Assembly: GCA_027596075.1 (NCBI GenBank)
Contig: JADGJC010000047.1
Location: 129,098-193,097 of the forward strand
Direction of reading: 5' to 3'
DNA length: 64,000 nt
Source: Rhizophlyctis rosea
Taxonomy: Eukaryota > Chytridiomycota > Chytridiomycetes > Rhizophlyctidales > Rhizophlyctidaceae
Positions within the stretch are counted from its first letter, which is position 1. Each line of letters begins with the position of its first letter. The position numbers and the translations under genes are program-made. Under the pieces are notes generated by a model. It made no database searches, was not told where the DNA came from, and saw only the letters and a list, made by a program, of their open reading frames with translations. This document shows positions 1-10,636 of the stretch, piece after piece.

Positions 1-387
1 GACATGACATCCAATGGACGCAGCCGACATGACGTTGGGTGAATGGTAGAGGAGTTGTAGGCCGCTTTGTTTCCACCAGTCCAGAACGGCAATGTGGCCG
101 TGGCGTGAAGCATTGGTGAGGGCGTGTGTGGAATACTGTAAAGGATGGGTGCGAGGATTCTTGCGGTGATGTTGAAGCCACCAGTCTAAGAGGTCAACTT
201 GGCCTTTTGCGGAAGCTTCATCCATGGTGGCGTGGGGAAGGAAGGGGATGAGGATGTCACGGAGGGTACAATTTTTGTTGACCACTGCCCAAATGACCGC
301 GAAACGATATGCGATAGGTAGAGGCATGCACAACATTATCATTGTGATGATTTCAGGAGGCATAGAAGCGGTTGGGGATGGATGCAT
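1..387 (-). CDS. Trp-Trp ankyrin-like repeat protein, N-terminal part (runs off window)
   Basis: An open minus-strand frame runs from an ATG at 387 (or the in-frame ATG at 363) to the window edge. It begins with a PPEII segment like the other two loci of this family (50.3-52.2 kb and 60.6-62.7 kb, where it reads PPEIIDRIL or PPELIDRIL). It then enters repeats of the form ASxxGHxxVLDWWKxSGL; one clear unit contains HGHIAVLDWWKQSGL. Each unit is about 33 residues and looks like an ankyrin repeat whose second helix ends in Trp-Trp. The function is not known; a protein-binding scaffold is the usual inference for ankyrin-like repeats. The gene is truncated by the window edge, so its integrity cannot be judged. 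Confidence 0.75.
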   Translation of the reverse strand, partial: MHPSPTASMPPEIITMIMLCMPLPIAYRFAVIWAVVNKNCTLRDILIPFLPHATMDEASAKGQVDLLDWWLQHHRKNPRTHPLQYSTHALTNASRHGHIAVLDWWKQSGLQLLYHSPNVMSAASIGCHV

Positions 388-842
388 GTTGCAACGCTGA
401 AGCGGAAGAGTGTCCGGGGTTGTAAAACGTTGCTGACCAGTTTTGTAAATATCAGCCCGAATGAAGTTCGGCGTGCAAGAGAGCTGCAGTTTTTGAGCTC
501 GCTTATGGCGATTGACTTTATGGCTGTGCCTTATTGGTGATCAGTTGGTCCTGCACAGAAGAGCGTATGCTAACCTGAAAATCTTGGCTGTATATCACTT
601 CGGCTTGATGGCGATCTCATCAATCACATGAACCATCTGCAAGTCAAAGGAGCCATGTTCCCTATTCGAACCGGCTAACGACCCTCTGCTCAATTAATCC
701 CACAACTCTTATGCAGTGACTTCACGTTCACTTTACGCCAATCCACATCTTAATCTATTAAACAGATGACAAAGATGCACTCATACAGCCTCCCTTGACT
801 ATTGGAAAGCACAAGTTCAGTTGAAAAATCCACAAACAACAC
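388..842. other. Intergenic, 455 bp
   Basis: This stretch lies between the start of the Trp-Trp repeat gene and the stop of the NTPase gene. I see no open frame with recognisable protein features and no RNA gene. A GGTTCGAAT-like string on the minus strand near 664-675 lacks a matching T stem. Confidence 0.5.
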
Positions 843-1532
843 TCACGCCGACACTTTCTCCTGGGCCAACTGATACATCAACCTTCCCAAAGCTATCCTA
901 AGTGTCTGTTCGATGACCCAGCGTCTTGACACCAACCCACATGTATAGTATTCTACGACCTTATTCTGACTCATCTTTGTAAGCTCTTGCGCTTGATATT
1001 CCGGGATGGACCCCGGATAGTCGATTGGTATCTCCGCACTGCGGGCTGTGGAGGTGATAAGAGTACCGGGAAAGGAGGTGTATGTGGATATGGCAACATA
1101 TGCAACATCCGCGTGAGATTGTAAGGGGAGAGTAGTTGTAGATGATGCGGCTGTTATGGCGGCGGAAGCAGATGGCACTATGCCGTTTTCGATTCCCACG
1201 AAAAACATATTGGAGATGATACGTGGTTCAGCCTTTTCCGCATTGTGTCGCCAGTATTCCCTTGCGCAGGACATGCGGTTGAGTGCTCCTTGCAGTGTCT
1301 CAGCATCTCCGAAAGGCTGGCTTGGCACACCGGAGTCTGCAGGGACCGAGAGCATATTCACTTTTGTGGGAATTATGGAAGTGGACAGTGTTGCAGAGGG
1401 CGAGTGTTGAGTTCCGGAAGGACGAAGTGTGTCGAGCGGAAGGGTGGAGAATGCTGCACGCACTGCATCGGTTTTGTCACCGTTGGTGGTGCCGACGTAG
1501 ACCAGCACTTCTCGGGTCATTGAAGAAGACAT
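843..1532 (-). CDS. Inosine/xanthosine triphosphatase-like protein (DUF84/YjjX family)
   Basis: This is a single-exon gene of 229 residues. The N-terminus VYVGTTNGDKTDAVRAAF matches the phosphate-binding start of the DUF84 NTPase family. A later block, SGVPSQPFGDAETLQGALNR, matches the family signature, and FFVGIENGI follows as the GIE(G/N)G motif. The C-terminal TCGLVSRRWVIEQTL corresponds to the family's LT-G-L-x-R ending. The family hydrolyses ITP and XTP to monophosphates, cleansing the nucleotide pool, probably in the cytosol. At 229 residues it is longer than bacterial YjjX (about 170-180); the extra length includes Ala/Ser-rich loops near residues 115-140. Its start faces the LITAF-like gene, so the two share a 528 bp divergent promoter region. 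A second in-frame ATG (residue 5) is possible. Confidence 0.8.
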   Translation of the reverse strand: MSSSMTREVLVYVGTTNGDKTDAVRAAFSTLPLDTLRPSGTQHSPSATLSTSIIPTKVNMLSVPADSGVPSQPFGDAETLQGALNRMSCAREYWRHNAEKAEPRIISNMFFVGIENGIVPSASAAITAASSTTTLPLQSHADVAYVAISTYTSFPGTLITSTARSAEIPIDYPGSIPEYQAQELTKMSQNKVVEYYTCGLVSRRWVIEQTLRIALGRLMYQLAQEKVSA

Positions 1533-2060
1533 TGAAGCGACGAAGGCGAGCGAAGATGGCTTCCGTTGCGTGGTTGAGGGACAGGAAAGAAAACGTTTTT
1601 ATTGACCAGGGCCAAATGCGGCACAATCACGGAACTGCGCACCAAATGTTGCCACCGCCACATTAATGTGCCACCAAATTCCTTTGGCCAGGGCCCAGGG
1701 CCCACTGGGCCCTGAGCCTAGTCAAGCTTTCACCCAAACTATTTTTGCAAGGGCAAGCGCAGCAAGCCCTGTATGCGACCGGAGCGAGGTCTCGTGGGAG
1801 AAAGGCGAGAACTCCATTTCAAATTCCAGAGCATTTGTAGGCTGGCGGTGTCCAACCGCCGGCAAACAGACCAGTACTGCAAACTTAGTAAACTTGAATC
1901 TGGTCGCGGGCTGGGTCCAGCAGAGTGTCTCTGTGCCACCCGGCCACCCCGCCCGGTTGGACCCGCGCGGAACTTGCTCCTTCAGTGGTTCTTTCATATA
2001 AAAAGGTCGCCCACCTTACTGGCAACTCCCTATTCTCCGTTCAATCATCTAATAGTCACA
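1533..2060. other. Divergent promoter region between NTPase and LITAF-like genes
   Basis: These 528 bp have no supported gene. A GGGCCC-rich inverted repeat lies at about 1686-1720, including a palindrome with 8 bp arms (AGGGCCCA/TGGGCCCT) around 1702. A TATA-like box is annotated separately near the LITAF start. Confidence 0.5.
1997..2004 (+). promoter_or_regulatory. TATA-like element of the LITAF-like gene
   Basis: The sequence TATAAAAA lies 57 bp upstream of the ATG at 2061. This spacing would leave a short 5' UTR. It is seen by sequence match only. Confidence 0.4.
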
Positions 2061-2576
2061 ATGACAAGCAACCAAAAACAGTCCGTCAATACATCCGACA
2101 AAGTCCCTCCACCGGTTGGAGAGACCGGCAGTCAGCCAACGCAACCCAGCGGTCCGAAGGATGCCCCAACCATCTTCCTCGTCAGCGCCGACACACCAGT
2201 TGAATACCAATACCGTGGCGATGTGCTGCTGATTCCAGTCAGAGAACCTGTTCGCATGTTCTGCCCTTATGAACAACGAGAGGTCACCACCATTGTTGAG
2301 AGACGAGCAGGTATGTGAGCCTTTTTTTGTGGGTATCCGCATTTGAAGTGCTGAATTTGCGCTTGTGTAGGTCCATTGGCATGGTGTTCTGCAGTCTTCA
2401 TGGCCATCTTCTGCTGGCCGCTTTGCTGCGTTCCATGCTGTATCCCCGCCTGTCTGGTATATTACTGCTTTGAGGCAGTGAAGGTTTATGGTTTGATGTA
2501 TTGACACATCTTCTTTCAGGATAAATATCACCGCTGTGCCTCATGTGGGGAGGTCCTTGCCGTAATACCTGCGTGA
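2061..2576 (+). CDS. LITAF-like membrane zinc protein with one degenerate cysteine pair
   Basis: Three exons (2061-2310, 2371-2483, 2520-2576) join to 139 residues; the lengths sum to an open frame. The first 60 residues are polar and proline-rich. A LITAF-like domain follows: a first metal knuckle at residues 68-71, a very hydrophobic Cys/Trp-rich membrane-facing helix at about 88-117 (FCWPLCCVPCCIPACL), and a C-terminal knuckle C127-x2-C130 in HRCASCGEVL. LITAF domain proteins sit on the cytoplasmic face of endosomes and lysosomes, anchored by this amphipathic helix, with zinc held between the two CxxC knuckles. Here the first knuckle reads C-P-Y-E, so the second cysteine is replaced by Glu71. 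Zinc binding is therefore uncertain. Family membership rests on the hydrophobic helix and the C-terminal knuckle. Confidence 0.75.
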
Positions 2577-3065
2577 TTCATATCAACATCCTCATTTGAC
2601 GCTTCCCCCCATAGCAGTGGAAGCGATTGTGTATATCATGTGTAGTTTGCGGTGATTTTTCAAACATTTGTAAAATATCTTCTATGTGAATATGATGTTA
2701 TTAGCTTGGTTCCGTAAAGATCGGAATACAAGCGTGCCCGAAGTTACCATGCCATAGCCCGCACAGTTATGTAGATGACAGGCACAAAAATATTTGTGTG
2801 CCTGATATCCACTTTTCATCGCAAAAGTTCCCCAGCTTCGAATTCATTCTTCACCAGCCATGAACTGGAGGATCATCAATTCGATCATGGAGATTGGACA
2901 ATGCTCAACCTAGCAAGTCCGTTTATCAACCACACAAAGGTTTGTGTATGTAGGACTCGACGAAAATTTCTCGCAATCATGAACAATTTCAAACGTTCGA
3001 GGATATTCCGCACAAAAATATGCATATGTACATCCACCTCGCAAAACTCATCAATCTTACAACCT
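2577..3065. other. Convergent intergenic region, 489 bp
   Basis: This region lies between the stop of the LITAF-like gene and the stop of the NSUN7-like gene. I see no coding evidence. An ACAAAAATAT motif recurs at about 2785 and 3012; it probably belongs to 3' UTRs. Confidence 0.5.
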
Positions 3066-6000
3066 CTACTTCCACGGGACGGGATTCGGAACCTGATTGA
3101 ACCATTCATCAGCTTGCCAAACTACTGATAGAACCGACCATCTTTGACTTACCGGATACCGCCACCGCGGCCTAACAACCACATCCGCACCAATACTCCT
3201 CATAGCAATCTCCCTAGGCCTGTAAAATCCTTTCAAACTATTTCCCCAGACAGCCATATCAATCTCAAATCCTTCATCGTCGTCAGCGGCTGCTTTGGAT
3301 CCCCGCTTCTTCTGAGGAATCTCCGAAGTCTGCTCGTCTCCTTCCTGCTCATCAGGATCAACGTCATCCGATCGTCTTCGCACGCCCTTCTCCGCCGCAG
3401 CTGCGGCCGTTGGCCCGCTGACCCGTCGAGAAGTAGTGGCGTCGGATATAGAGGTTCGTCCCTTGGGTGCAGCCAACCGAGCAACGCTTTCACTCAGCGA
3501 TTTTGATAGGGGTGGTGGCGCCCATTTAGGTTTCGCATCCGAGACATCGCTGAAACGCTTTCGAGCAATGGCTGCATTGACATTACTTTCCCTTCTCCGA
3601 CGAAAGCGGGATTTCCTGCGTTTTTGCTCCCGTAAGTTGACATTCTGGATCCCTTCATCGTGTATGTCTGAGGGCGGAGGTGAAGGTGATGGTGGTGTGG
3701 GAGGTAGTTTATGGAAAGAAGCGATGAAGATGCCGTTGCCGGTGGTTTGTGCTGGTGGGATTTTGAGGCATTCCTCTATCGAATGAAGTTCGTTCAGCAT
3801 GCGAGTCAAATAACAATATCCACCTCATGGTTCCTTACCAAACTCATAATCGGCCGTTCTCGGGATGGCCACCTCAGGTGATACGCAAGCCAACTCCCAT
3901 ACACCCGCTAGACGATCCAAGGCTTCCTCTACTACCTGTTCATTCTCTTCGGAATGCACTGACCGCGTGACGTACACTACCGTCTCAACGTTTGGAACTT
4001 AAAGAACAAATAAATTTTGATGGACATCGAAAAGATATTGTCTTGGTAAATGGATCTGCAAGATATAATGACTGAACATAGTGCAACTCACACGAGAAAG
4101 CGTGTTTCAATAGCGCTGCCTGACGATTCTTCAGGGAGAAGAGGTCTTTTTGAGAATAGGATTCGTTGGGGAATTCTGAGCATTGGCAACCAAGTCAAGG
4201 AAGAAGCGTTAACGGCTCAATATGCTTGAACGCACAATACAAAATGCAAAATTCCCACAATCTCATTCTCACCACACCTTCCTCTTGCAACAAATAGTTC
4301 AACTTATCCAGAATCGCCGTGCCGGAGTTCGGTGGCTCAAGCACTATGACTGTCACATTCGCAAATTTTGGATCAGATGGGTCTGATGTGAGGAAGTCTG
4401 ACTCAATCAGTTCTACGTCTGTAATATTCAGGACAGGAAAGGTCAGCATTCACGGAGATGATCAAACCGTTAGTCCTGGCGAACCGTACTTTGACACCCC
4501 TGAACTTTCAAATGAGATTTCAAGGCTTCCAATCGGCTGGGACGGTCTTCAAAGGTGTAGATGCGACCTTTATTCCGCATTAGAGAGGAGAGCTGGGACG
4601 TCTTCGTGCCTTTACATATGCTCATGAGTTGCTGATCACGAGAATGTCAGACTGAATGACTCACCACATCCAGCCCGTGCGTCAATGATTTCGATTGTCC
4701 CAGTAAGCTGTCCGGCAAGATGCTGGGTTGCCCAAAGACTGGCTTTATCCTGATAATGGTGACAGAGCCGCACGTGTAAGTCAGTAGTGGATTTAGTTTG
4801 GATTGCACAGACCGACCTGGAACACCAAGCGCCCATCTTCGACAAGTTTGCTGTTTTTGATGTCATTGCAGAACTGTGACGGAATAACAAAGACGTCTTC
4901 GAAGTTTTCGTCAAGACGGATCACCGGACTTGGGAGAGATATAGACAATCCGTTAGCTTCCGCTATATTTCTGGGATCATCCAACTTGCGGAGATATACT
5001 TACTCCTCGCCTTCAGGTCTTGTTGATCGTTGCCTCAATTCCACAGGATACCCCATGCCTATCAATGTTTGCGCAACACCCTCTGTAGTACTTCTGAGCG
5101 CATTCACTCTCGCGTGGTTTGGCATCTCGGCTGTAGCAGAAGATCTTCAGCCCTTATCCTTCATCTCTAACCTTAGTTAAGTCTCTCCACTCACCAGCAA
5201 TCTCTTCCTTAACTCTAACCTCCTCCGGCAAAATCCTCTCCATCCACTCCTGCGCGCTTTCACCGCTTGCTCTCCTCTCAATCCTGATTCTTGCATATGC
5301 AGCTGCAAGTTTAGTCTTGAGCTCCCGTAATGCCTCCTCCAACTCCCGAACCGTTTCCACCCGTTCTCGTTCTGATGGTGACGATGAAGAATCTAAGTCA
5401 GGATATTGAATGCCTGGCCAGGCGTGGAAGTCGAAATGGTGTTTCATTAGGTCGTAGAGGGTTGTTTTGGTCAGACCAAGGTGGTTGAGAAACTTTGTGG
5501 GTTGGATGGAGGGGAGTGAGCAACAAATGAACAGAGAATGGGCGCTCATGCCGAATTGCATGATACCTGATTGTTATAAACCAGAAACTGTGTCTTGACC
5601 AATATTGTGTCAATGTAGGGCATGTCTGTGCGTTCCGAGGAGAAGCTATTCAGCGTTCGCAAAAGTCAACATGGTCAAAACGACGTAAACTTTTGCGAAC
5701 TTACACTTCATAGTCCCATACACCAATTTCAAGACCCTCTCGCTCATCACTTCCTTCCCATTCCCCTCTCCCTCCTTCCCTTCATCCTTGATGCCACTTC
5801 CGAATCCCTTGAAGCGCCGAACAGTAGCGCCCACCAACACTCCTTCGGTAACGATGTTTTCGAGTGTGTCCGCTGCCAGGAGGAGCTCTGAATATGTGTA
5901 AGGTGTCGGGTCATCGAGATCGCTGAATAGTGAAGCGGTCGACTTCTGCGTTAGAATGGAATCAGACTGCGTAGCGCCTAGAGGACGCGGGGAAGTTGTG

Positions 6001-6113
6001 GATAGCGGAAAGGAAGGTGCTAGGGAGGTGTCGGAATAGTAGGGCCGCAGACCCCGAGGTGGATGTGCATGGAGGTGGGTGGGTCGGGTTTGTTGTATGG
6101 TCTCTAATGACAT
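3066..6113 (-). CDS. NSUN7: NSUN7-like methyltransferase relative, both catalytic cysteines replaced
   Basis: I read ten exons (6113-5705, 5566-5195, 5130-5004, 4928-4817, 4749-4665, 4609-4490, 4418-4278, 4175-4092, 3997-3839, 3775-3066) giving 772 residues in frame. The N-terminal helical part contains LKTKLAAAYARIR, and a PUA-like segment reads MPNHARVNALRST. The Rossmann core follows: IPSQFCNDIKNSKLVEDG, QDKASLWATQHLA, DARAGCGTKTSQLSSL (SAM loop) and SDFLTSDPSDPKFANV. The end GNGIFIASF matches the fold's terminal strand. In active RNA m5C methyltransferases, motif IV carries PCS and motif VI carries TCS; here they read LEPPNSGTA (Asn439) and YVTRSVHSEEN (Arg495). The SAM-binding fold is kept but the catalytic and release cysteines are gone, so a pseudoenzyme is inferred. 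A disordered basic tail of about 190 residues follows. NSUN5/Rcm1 was considered; the overall layout fits NSUN7 better. Confidence 0.8.
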
Positions 6114-6763
6114 TGTCTACGCAAGTTGTCCTGTGATGCCGTAAGTGTAGAATATTGGAGAGCCTGGTATTTTCTGCCAGTGCTAAAAGTGTACCACCGA
6201 TCCCTTCAGGGTCTATGCAACTTGTTGTCCGGTGACAGGTTAGTCAGCAAACAATGTCCGGGCCCTGAGCGCCTCTTCCATTCTCACAATTCCAGTTTGG
6301 CCTTCCCTTCCCTCGATCATATTACTTCATTTCAGAGCACTTTCCGTAAACGTCTTTCAGTGCCAGTAAACGTCTCTCAAACCAAACCGCGTCTGGTAAC
6401 AAGAACGGCTCGTAAACGGGAACATCCAGTCATCGTACATCTGGAGTCATGTCCATCCGTCACAGCACCACGTTGAACGCCGGCAATCGGTTTCCGCAAC
6501 TGCGAAAACCAGCTGATGGCCCTTTTGGGCGAGCAAGTCAAGTCGGCCCACCACATATGCTTGCACCGCCGCAGCGAGACTTTGATGCACCATACAGAGA
6601 GAGCATGTATAGACCGTCTCAGTAAGGATTTGGAATCCCGACAACCGGTGGGCAACATTGAGAGTTAACTCATGAAGCCCTTCATAAGAAACACAACACA
6701 TGTCATGTTCAAGTTCGGTGATAAGGAGCATGATTTGACGGAACTGAAGCGTGCGTTTTTGAA
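6114..6763. other. Divergent promoter region of NSUN7-like and PPP1R36-like genes
   Basis: These 650 bp separate the two starts. A 114-codon minus-strand frame at 6447-6791 overlaps the first PPP1R36 exon and is not supported as a gene. An undiscovered first exon of the PPP1R36-like gene may lie here. Confidence 0.45.
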
Positions 6764-8378
6764 ATGGAGCTATGGAGTTGGTGGGCTGCACTCAACCAGT
6801 CCATTCCTTCAGGATCATCAATCACAAAAAGTAACGCCCGACTACCACGCTCCCTACAAATCATCCTTGCGTCAACTGAATTTGATAACTTACTGAAACG
6901 GGGAGCACATTATGGACAGTGAGTTTGGCCTCGTGACGTCTAAACAGACATGTTCAAATGTTGAAAACCCTGATGTAGATGGTACCTGCGTATCCTCGTT
7001 CTGGAGAAATCACGCGTCCAGCAGCGGATGGGTATGGCCATGGGCGGTGGTGGCAGCGATTCGGGTGCTGGTGGAGCAAACAAGCAGATTGGGGATAGTA
7101 GCAAGTACGTAATCAGTTGCATTGTGTTGCTGATTTACAAATTCATGAGCTAAACATCGGACATAATCGCTTGTGCACCAGACAGGCTCTATTTGGAAAT
7201 GAGCAGTACACGCTTGAGGAGGCATGGATACATCGCGATAAGGCTTTACGAGAGTTTGCTATGGCGTACTGCTTTCTGCTATTGTTGGTTTCAAGGAACA
7301 CACAGGAACCCGCGAAGGAGCGCATGTATTTTGAGGTACGTGCTTAGACGTCCATCCCAACTGCATTGAACCCGACAGTGCAAAACTTATGGCATACATT
7401 TCTAGTACATATACGCGCTTTCCCGCGAACTGATAATAATAGTAGTCTCCCTACCTGCTTTCTCAACCTTGCTCGACACCGAACTCAACCGCTTGTTCCG
7501 ATCCGACCTCTTCTGCGGCTCAGACGTCGATGAATCTTCTCACGCACCAGAGCCCGTTCAACAACGCTCCGCCGCTCCTCTCATCGATCTGAGCCGCTTA
7601 TCCACTACTCTCTCATACAGCACACATAAAGATGATAAAGCGGCGGGGTATGGACTGGATCAGGGCACGCCACCAAGTAGATTATCACACCGAAGGAGCG
7701 TAAGACCCGACAGCGGGGGTAGCTCGTCGAGGATGATGAGTCGGTATGGGACTGTGACGACTTTGAAGGATATTGCTCCTTCCTTGAGACCGGAGAGTGG
7801 GAGGTCGAAGATTGGGGGTGTTGGAAGACCTGAAAGTGGAAGATCCATTGCTCCGATGGCCCGGCCGGATAGTGCGCGGTTTATGGATACAGATACACGA
7901 CCTGGCAGTGGGAGGTCGGTGATTGGTGGTGCTCCACCGATAGGCATGATGGGGAGGAGGGGCGGGCGCGTAATGGCTTGGGGTGGTGGAAAGGGTCCAA
8001 GTGCGAGTGGTAAGAGGGGATCGCTAGATGCTAATCCGCTTTTGGGAGATGGCATTGATGAGGGTGTGGAGAGTCAAGAGGAGGCTGCTGCTGAAGGTGT
8101 AAGCGGAGGTATCATACCGTTGCCAGCACAGCAACAGGAGGATGTCAAACCCATGAAGATTGCACTTAGCAGGCGGAAGTATGTATTTCATTTCCGCGTT
8201 TTGAAGGATTCGAGCTTTGGCGTGCCGTCCATCTTACAATTGCCACAGGAAAATATCCATCAATGTGGTACGCATGGCCCGTTCTCCACTTGCAGACGCC
8301 GTGCTACCCCCGCCTCAGCGTTTCCTCTTTGTACAAACTCGGCCAGATTTGATTGGCAATCTTGTTGGAGGTTTGTAG
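6764..8378 (+). CDS. PPP1R36: PPP1R36-like protein (protein phosphatase 1 regulatory subunit 36)
   Basis: Five exons (6764-6918, 6979-7104, 7182-7335, 7406-8178, 8249-8378) give 445 residues in frame. Recognisable blocks in order are WYLRILVLEKSRVQQRM, KALREFAMAYCFLLLLVS, LLDTELNRLFRSDLF and VRMARSPLADAVLPPPQRF. The RSP-L-x-x-x-LP ending and the LxRLFRSDLF block are the strongest matches to the vertebrate PPP1R36 family as I remember it. That family is testis-enriched and found in ciliated lineages. Between the last two blocks lies a low-complexity insert of about 200 residues with repeated RPESGRS/RPDSAR/RPGSGRS units at 7791-7920. The start is uncertain: 6764 is the first in-frame ATG, and an in-frame stop lies at 6731-6733, so any upstream exon must splice in between. 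The stop at 8376-8378 follows a possible donor, so the C-terminus could be slightly longer. Confidence 0.6.
7780..7920 (+). repeat. In-gene repeat encoding R-P-x-S-G/A-R units
   Basis: About four to five short imperfect units (RPESGRS, RPESGRS, RPDSARF, RPGSGRS, with RPDSGG slightly upstream at about 7708) lie within the fourth exon of the PPP1R36-like gene. They look like an arginine/serine-rich, possibly phosphorylated, disordered linker. Confidence 0.6.
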
Positions 8379-8751
8379 AGTGCATCTGTGCAATTGCAAG
8401 TGCAAGGCGTACGTTCCGTTCGTCACTTCTAACAATTCACCGGACACAGTATAATGGACTCCATGTCGAGAACTAGGAGCTTAGTCTTCAAAGATTCTGA
8501 TTGCTCAATATAGTCATGTTGATTAGGAGGTGCGGCCACAATTGAGAAGCTTGTAGAATGTAGTGCGTTTTGATTTCTAGTCGTAGTTGCTTTCTCCGTA
8601 GACTATGAGAACAATACAGGTTGCTGATTTATAGGGAATTGATATCTGATGCCGTGTAGTCTATTCTTCCCTATCTTCTATTGCAGCTCCACCCTTCGAA
8701 GGCTTGGGAAATATCACAAGTACATCACACACCAATTCTCCAAGTTCACGC
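8379..8751. other. Convergent intergenic region, 373 bp
   Basis: This region holds the 3' ends of the PPP1R36-like (+) and SAXO4-like (-) genes. I see nothing else in it. Confidence 0.5.
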
Positions 8752-10636
8752 TCATGCGCAAGCGCACGCCGTCGCCCGACTGCCACAACACCCGCTTCCG
8801 ACACCGATGTCCAACCCGCCACTAACGCTCCTCCTCACTTTGACCTGCGAAGGTTTGTCCGTGTATACACCCTTATCCTTGATCTGCTGCGCACAGGCCG
8901 CTGTTGGGTGCAGCCGTGCAAGCTGCTCATCAGATGACGGCACATCAAAAGTGAACTCATGTTTGTTGCCACGCGTAAAGCCTGAGCGTGTCATGTAGTC
9001 GCAGGCGGTGACATTCGGTGTTGGTTGAGTAGGAGTGATGTATCTTGGTGGTAAAGAGATTCAGAAATGTTGATTGCGGGAAGCATGCAGGAAGAGAATG
9101 GAAGAACCAATATTACTCACTTGTCCCCCGTCTCGGTATGGAATCTTCCTCTGTCATAACTCTCTCGAAGTTGAAGCTCATTATTATTGTTCCTCACACT
9201 CCCCTGCGCCTCTTTAATCCCAATCGGCACCCCCGAGTGTATCAACTTCAACGTCCGGGCCATGGGGTGCGGAGCTCGGTAGGTCAATCTGTATGGAATC
9301 ACAATTAGCACCTCACGAGACACTCATCTCGCCTATTAGTCACGCCGCTCCATCTAACTTACTTGGTTGTACTCTCCTTAGAATCAGGGTCCACGCATTC
9401 CGCCCACCGCCCCAAATCCTTCCTTCGTATCTTCTCCAACACAGCTTCATCAGTTACCACCTCTTCGGCCTTCAGGTCCGCTACACCAAAGATATCTGGA
9501 CGATAAGAGCGGGTGTAACCGTCATCATCCATGTGGGTAGCGTTGTATGATTTCCAAGATTTGGGGACTGGCGGTGCAGGTTTCTGCGTTGAGACGGGAT
9601 GGGGGTTGTGAGATCATAGATCGATTGATGTGAACGAGGAGATGATGTGGTATACACATACGGCAAAACGCTCTGACTCGGGCACGTCCCCGAAACCGGT
9701 AATGTTGGTCATGTTACTCAGATAAGCTGTGGAAGAGGCAGAGATTTTCGATTTGTCGAATTTGGGGTTTTTGTGATGGAGGCGGCGAGCGTTGAAGTCC
9801 GTTTTGGTCGTTGTGTTGAATGATTTAGAATGCTGTTACATGGACAAAGTTTTGTTGGTGTTTTTCCTCAAAGCCCTTGGCAGTCAATCAATGCAAATTA
9901 AGTACTCACGCTTCCGTCGTCGGTGACTTTATGTATGGGAGGTATCCTAGTGAATGCGGAATCCACCATACCATCGACACCTACGCCCAACGTTCCGTCC
10001 ACTACCGGTGTCGACTCAATAGGCCGTTGGAAATGGACAGTGTGCGTTGTTTCAAAAGGGTTTTCGATCCTGATATGGAATATGCATTGCAATTTCAGAA
10101 ATGTGTAAGGTATCGGGCAGGTTGCCATACTTTTGTCCGCCCACCCACCAATCCCATGCATATCCTACTTACCAGAATTCTGGTCCTTCATCAACCCTCT
10201 TATCATATTCTACATGAGGAACAACATTCTTCGTGTATCCCGTCCCAAACTTCTTCATCTGGCTGGGCGTCAACCCATTCGCGCCACTCACACCCCTGAA
10301 ACCTTGGTCCCCAACTCCCGCTCCCAAACGGCCAGCACCACTCCTCCTCTTCATAATAGGCCACCATCGATGCGTCGTCGCCGTGACGGTTGAATAGAAA
10401 TCTCGTGGATCGCGACTGGCACCGGAGGAGCAGACAATGATAGGTGAGGCGCCGGCGTCATGTGGGTCAATTGGTTGATCGGAGGTGGTGAAAGGGCAGG
10501 AAGCGTGACGAGGAGAGGGTTCGTGTTGGAGGAAATGCTGAGGAGCGGGGATGGTGGGCTTTGGTGCGGTAGTAGCGGATGTGAGGTGGGGGAGGGGCGG
10601 TGGTCTTGTTTCGCGATGTGTAAGGATAGTGGCCAT
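8752..10636 (-). CDS. SAXO4: SAXO4/PPP1R32-like axonemal protein
   Basis: Six exons (10636-10173, 10069-9910, 9832-9662, 9583-9363, 9288-9121, 9043-8752) join to 491 residues in frame, every donor and acceptor obeying GT-AG. The protein has a proline-rich start, then DFYSTVTATTHRWWP, FGTGYTKNVVPHVEYDKR, ENPFETTHTVHF, STTKTDFN with ITGFGDVPESERF, SGVPIGIKEAQGSVRNNNN, and MTRSGFTRGNKHEF near the end. The spaced S/T-G-Y/F-T-x-N and FYxT motifs match PPP1R32 (now SAXO4), a stabiliser of axonemal microtubules. In this family the short motifs probably contact tubulin or protein phosphatase 1. An alternative TTG-extended start at 10687 exists, but ATG at 10636 is natural. The gene is convergent with the PPP1R36-like gene. 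Family assignment is from remembered motif order, not a search. Confidence 0.6.

Noticed and set aside
650..690. Possible tRNA because of a GGTTCGAAT-like string on the minus strand
   Set aside because: The flanking bases do not form a T stem, and no A box or acceptor stem is found at the expected distance.
1156..1666. Plus-strand frames opposite the NTPase gene
   Set aside because: Antisense shadows of a clearly assigned single-exon gene.
6718..6749. Intron joining an upstream ATG at 6672 to the PPP1R36-like gene
   Set aside because: It keeps the frame but would be only 32 bp, shorter than any other intron here, so ATG 6764 was used as the provisional start.
6447..6791. 114-codon minus-strand frame between the NSUN7-like and PPP1R36-like genes
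   Set aside because: It overlaps the first supported exon of the PPP1R36-like gene on the other strand, has no recognisable domain, and lacks supporting neighbouring exons. Its protein-like composition is probably the antisense of real coding sequence and chance.
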